The position numbers and the translations under genes are program-made. 64,000 nt of DNA from Harmothoe impar (Eukaryota > Annelida > Polychaeta > Phyllodocida > Polynoidae). Location of the stretch: assembly GCA_947462335.1 (NCBI GenBank), contig OX381713.1, positions 18,964,381-19,028,380 of the forward strand, read 5' to 3'. Below the pieces are notes generated by a model that was given only the letters and a program-made list of their open reading frames with translations, had not been told where the DNA came from and did no database searches. Shown here piece after piece: positions 61,501 through 64,000 of the stretch; the stretch's first letter is position 1; each line of letters starts with the position of its first letter.

Positions 61501-64000
61501 CCACTAAGGCAGGATGTGATTGGCCGGCTCAGGGGAGGTCCTTGTCATGCACTCGCCAGGCAGAGGCTTTGATTGTTTTGATAGTCAACCAGCTGGAAAT
61601 CTCACAGGAATTTTCAAAGGGGTTCAGTTTTAAAATGTTTGTATATTTCCCTCTAGTTCTTACCAGCACTTCGCATTCTCTAGTTAACTCCTCTGTCCAG
61701 CCACTGTGTCTACATAAAGGGATACATTATACTCTATTATAGTAGCATAACCAACCATCAATTGGATTACCTGCCGATCCCTTTGCCCTCTTCCTAACTA
61801 CTCCTTGTGATCTTCAAATGTAAACGGAGGGCATAGCCTACCAACTCAATAATACTGAGGTTGGAAAAGGGTCTCTCTGGCATGTAAATTATACATCCCT
61901 GACCCTTTTCCAATATCGACTCCCCCAGTCTATTGACCATATCTGAAGGCATGTGGTTTATGCAGACAATTTGCCATGTAATTAAGTGGCAAAGTTGATT
62001 TTAACCTGTGCGACCTTTATCATAATGAATAAGGTGGGAGGGATAGGTGTTAAGGTTATGCTGAGTCAGCAAGTTCTCGCCGATGGAGCAGCTCAGTAAA
62101 CTGCTGAGCTGTTCGTGACATAAACACTCCAGCTCTGCTGTTACCTTCAATAACTCTCAAGTCAGATGTATTGTTAAGTAAGCTCTTGTAGCCACTGATA
62201 TGTTTTTAAATACAATGTAGTTGACCATGTCATATAGTATTATATCTATATTATCGACCAATCAGAGGCCAGCATTGTCTACTGTTGCTGAACCCTTGCT
62301 GAATAAACAGAGATGACTTGCACTTTCTGGAGCCCAGTGTGTGCCTATATCTGCGTGATATATTAGCCCAAAATTCCCTAACTTTACATCTATATCTAAA
62401 ACTAACCTAGGTTTTAGAATTTCCAAACACTGCCATTTCAGAATGGATGGGGGTACATAATTGCATTTTACGACTAAACCTAGATTACATGCAACTATGG
62501 TATGGCCAGTAAGTCCATAAGTAAAAGGATACAAAAATAGAGAAAGAACAAAATGGTTGTAGAGTCTTGCTCCCACTTTGGGCTGAGTGAATGCAGGGGG
62601 ACGGGGAGGGACAGACCAGGAGCTGTTTAACTACCCGGGCACGTTCCTCAAAGAGCACAGCTAGTTGGGGCAGCGCGGGCCGTTAGTTAATTAGCTGTGG
62701 TCAGGCAGGAATTCCAGACGACTAGCCATGCCGGACTCAAACAGTAGTCTTTAAAGTTAGGGTGGTCTGTCCCCTTCTTATCTGAGTTAACTGGGAAATA
62801 TATAGCAGTGCCCATGCCTGTCAAGCAGCATGAAGTGGAGTATTTCGTAGTCAGCAACAAAACTGCTGAGAGTCAATTTGAGTTGAGTTTGAGTTTGAGT
62901 TTGAATTCGTCTTTATTTCATTTCAGTATCACAGTTTACATTTCTTTACATTTTTATCTTTTGACTTATCCACAAACACAGGTCGCTTCTTAGCCCGTTA
63001 GGGCTAATATTTAAGTCAGCGACCTTTACTATTTTATTTAACACATGATTATTTCTTTTTGGCGAACTAGATATGGACCATATACAATATAATGTTTTAA
63101 TGACATTTAGAGGTAGATTAATATATATATTACACGCTCTTGGTGGTTTTAACAGCAGAATTTAATCTTTACCTTTACAACATCAATCCTTTTCTTGTTC
63201 ACGAACCTGCTGTAACGCGATGCTTTCTACTCCCATAATTATGCAAAAGCTATGAACAGAATGATACGAGTCGTACCATAGGATTATTGAAGAAATAAGT
63301 GGTAGCGGATGCAATGTGCCAGACTTTTGAATTCCGACAATCAAATATGCCTTCGTCTCGCCTGGGAGCTCTAGAGACAGACGCAGCTTTTATAGATGTT
63401 GAGCTAACATGACTGATAGATCCCCTGATAATTCGTTAATAAGTGCACTTCATGATTGATGGTGGAACTTTGTTGGAATTGAGACTCAGACCAGTGCCGT
63501 AGGGAGTGAGGTGTCTATAATAATGATAAGATCATTGTCTTAGCGCTTTTTGAATTGTCAAGTTATCGTACTATTCGTAGAATATGGGGCTTTCAAGTAT
63601 TTGTCTTCAAATTTAAATTTGCCAATAAAAGAGAAAGGAAGAGTGTTCCTTAAATAGAAAATAATTGATAGTATCATGACTTACTCATTTATTCAATAAA
63701 TAAGGGAATATGTTCTTCAGTATAACTATAACTGTTCTGACCAAACTGCGAGCTTTTTAACTTATAAGCGAGTCAGTTCTGGCAGTAAGCCATCTGCATA
63801 TAATTATTATACAACCTGTCTGGTATTGTCTCCAGCAGCATCCCACTAATTCATTATGTCAGCTATATTCACCCACAAATCACCAAGAGAGATTACCAGC
63901 TTCCCTACCATCACCTATAGCAGCAATGCCTAGGAGAGATAAGATACCAAGTAAACTGGCGGCAATGACTATTCATCAACTCACAATAAGCTCTCTGGTT
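58528..64000. other. Gene-less stretch, probably intron or upstream DNA of the CCP gene
   Basis: No further sushi exon is recognisable: I saw no minus-strand block with C-x(n)-C and W-x(n)-C spacing. A moderately GC-rich patch lies at 61370-61570 and another at 62580-62700, both without clear coding. Since the first visible CCP exon starts in phase 1, earlier exons must exist, here or beyond the window. Confidence 0.45.

Noticed and set aside
61422..61742. 106-codon + strand frame in a GC-rich patch
   Set aside because: No recognisable domain and its second half is AT-rich. There is no splice or promoter context on either strand that I can support.

Overview
This window is nuclear DNA from an intron-rich animal, most likely a non-vertebrate bilaterian. 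It has long AT-rich introns, many minisatellites and foldback repeats, several families of short inverted-repeat elements, and decayed non-LTR retrotransposons. I cannot name the species. There is no bacterial-type gene, CRISPR array or rRNA, and I see no complete tRNA gene.

Three protein-coding genes can be reconstructed by joining exons in phase. (1) On the + strand, 16121-35972 holds 18 exons of the Crk-binding Rap1 exchange factor RAPGEF1 (C3G). All 18 join in frame to 1,070 codons plus a TGA. The visible part has the N-terminal helical region, four proline-rich Crk-SH3 type motifs, a Ras-GEF N-terminal (REM) module and a complete CDC25-type catalytic domain. The first exon or exons lie upstream of the window or were not recognised. 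(2) On the - strand, 47085-41054 is a complete four-exon gene for a small 169-residue protein of unidentified family. Its composition is like that of proline- and tyrosine-rich axonemal microtubule-inner proteins. Two RFX (X-box)-like palindromes lie about 160-210 bp upstream of its start codon, which fits a ciliary gene. (3) On the - strand, 58527-54297 holds the last four exons of a secreted protein with sushi (CCP) domains. It resembles the C-terminal part of the LEV-9 / Hikaru genki synaptic CCP proteins. A furin-type R-G-K-R site follows the last CCP domain, then a 130-residue tail. Its 5' end lies beyond the visible exons. RAPGEF1 and gene 2 converge tail to tail.

Layout: 1-16120 is gene-poor, with minisatellites, short inverted-repeat elements and one GC-rich spot at 7.65-7.83 kb. 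16121-35972 is RAPGEF1. 35973-40260 is probably its 3' UTR, with polyadenylation signals. 41054-47085 is gene 2. 47600-50255 is a pair of decayed reverse-transcriptase elements, one inserted in the other. 50260-54290 is quiet, apart from a tRNA-derived SINE-like element and a short repeat. 54297-58527 is the CCP gene, whose introns hold two foldback or palindromic repeat clusters. 58530-64000 shows no gene I can support.

The most unusual observation is that two RAPGEF1 introns begin with minisatellites (50-bp and 62-bp units) whose unit contains the last bases of the exon plus the splice donor. The exon-intron junction itself has therefore been multiplied about 19 and 12 times.
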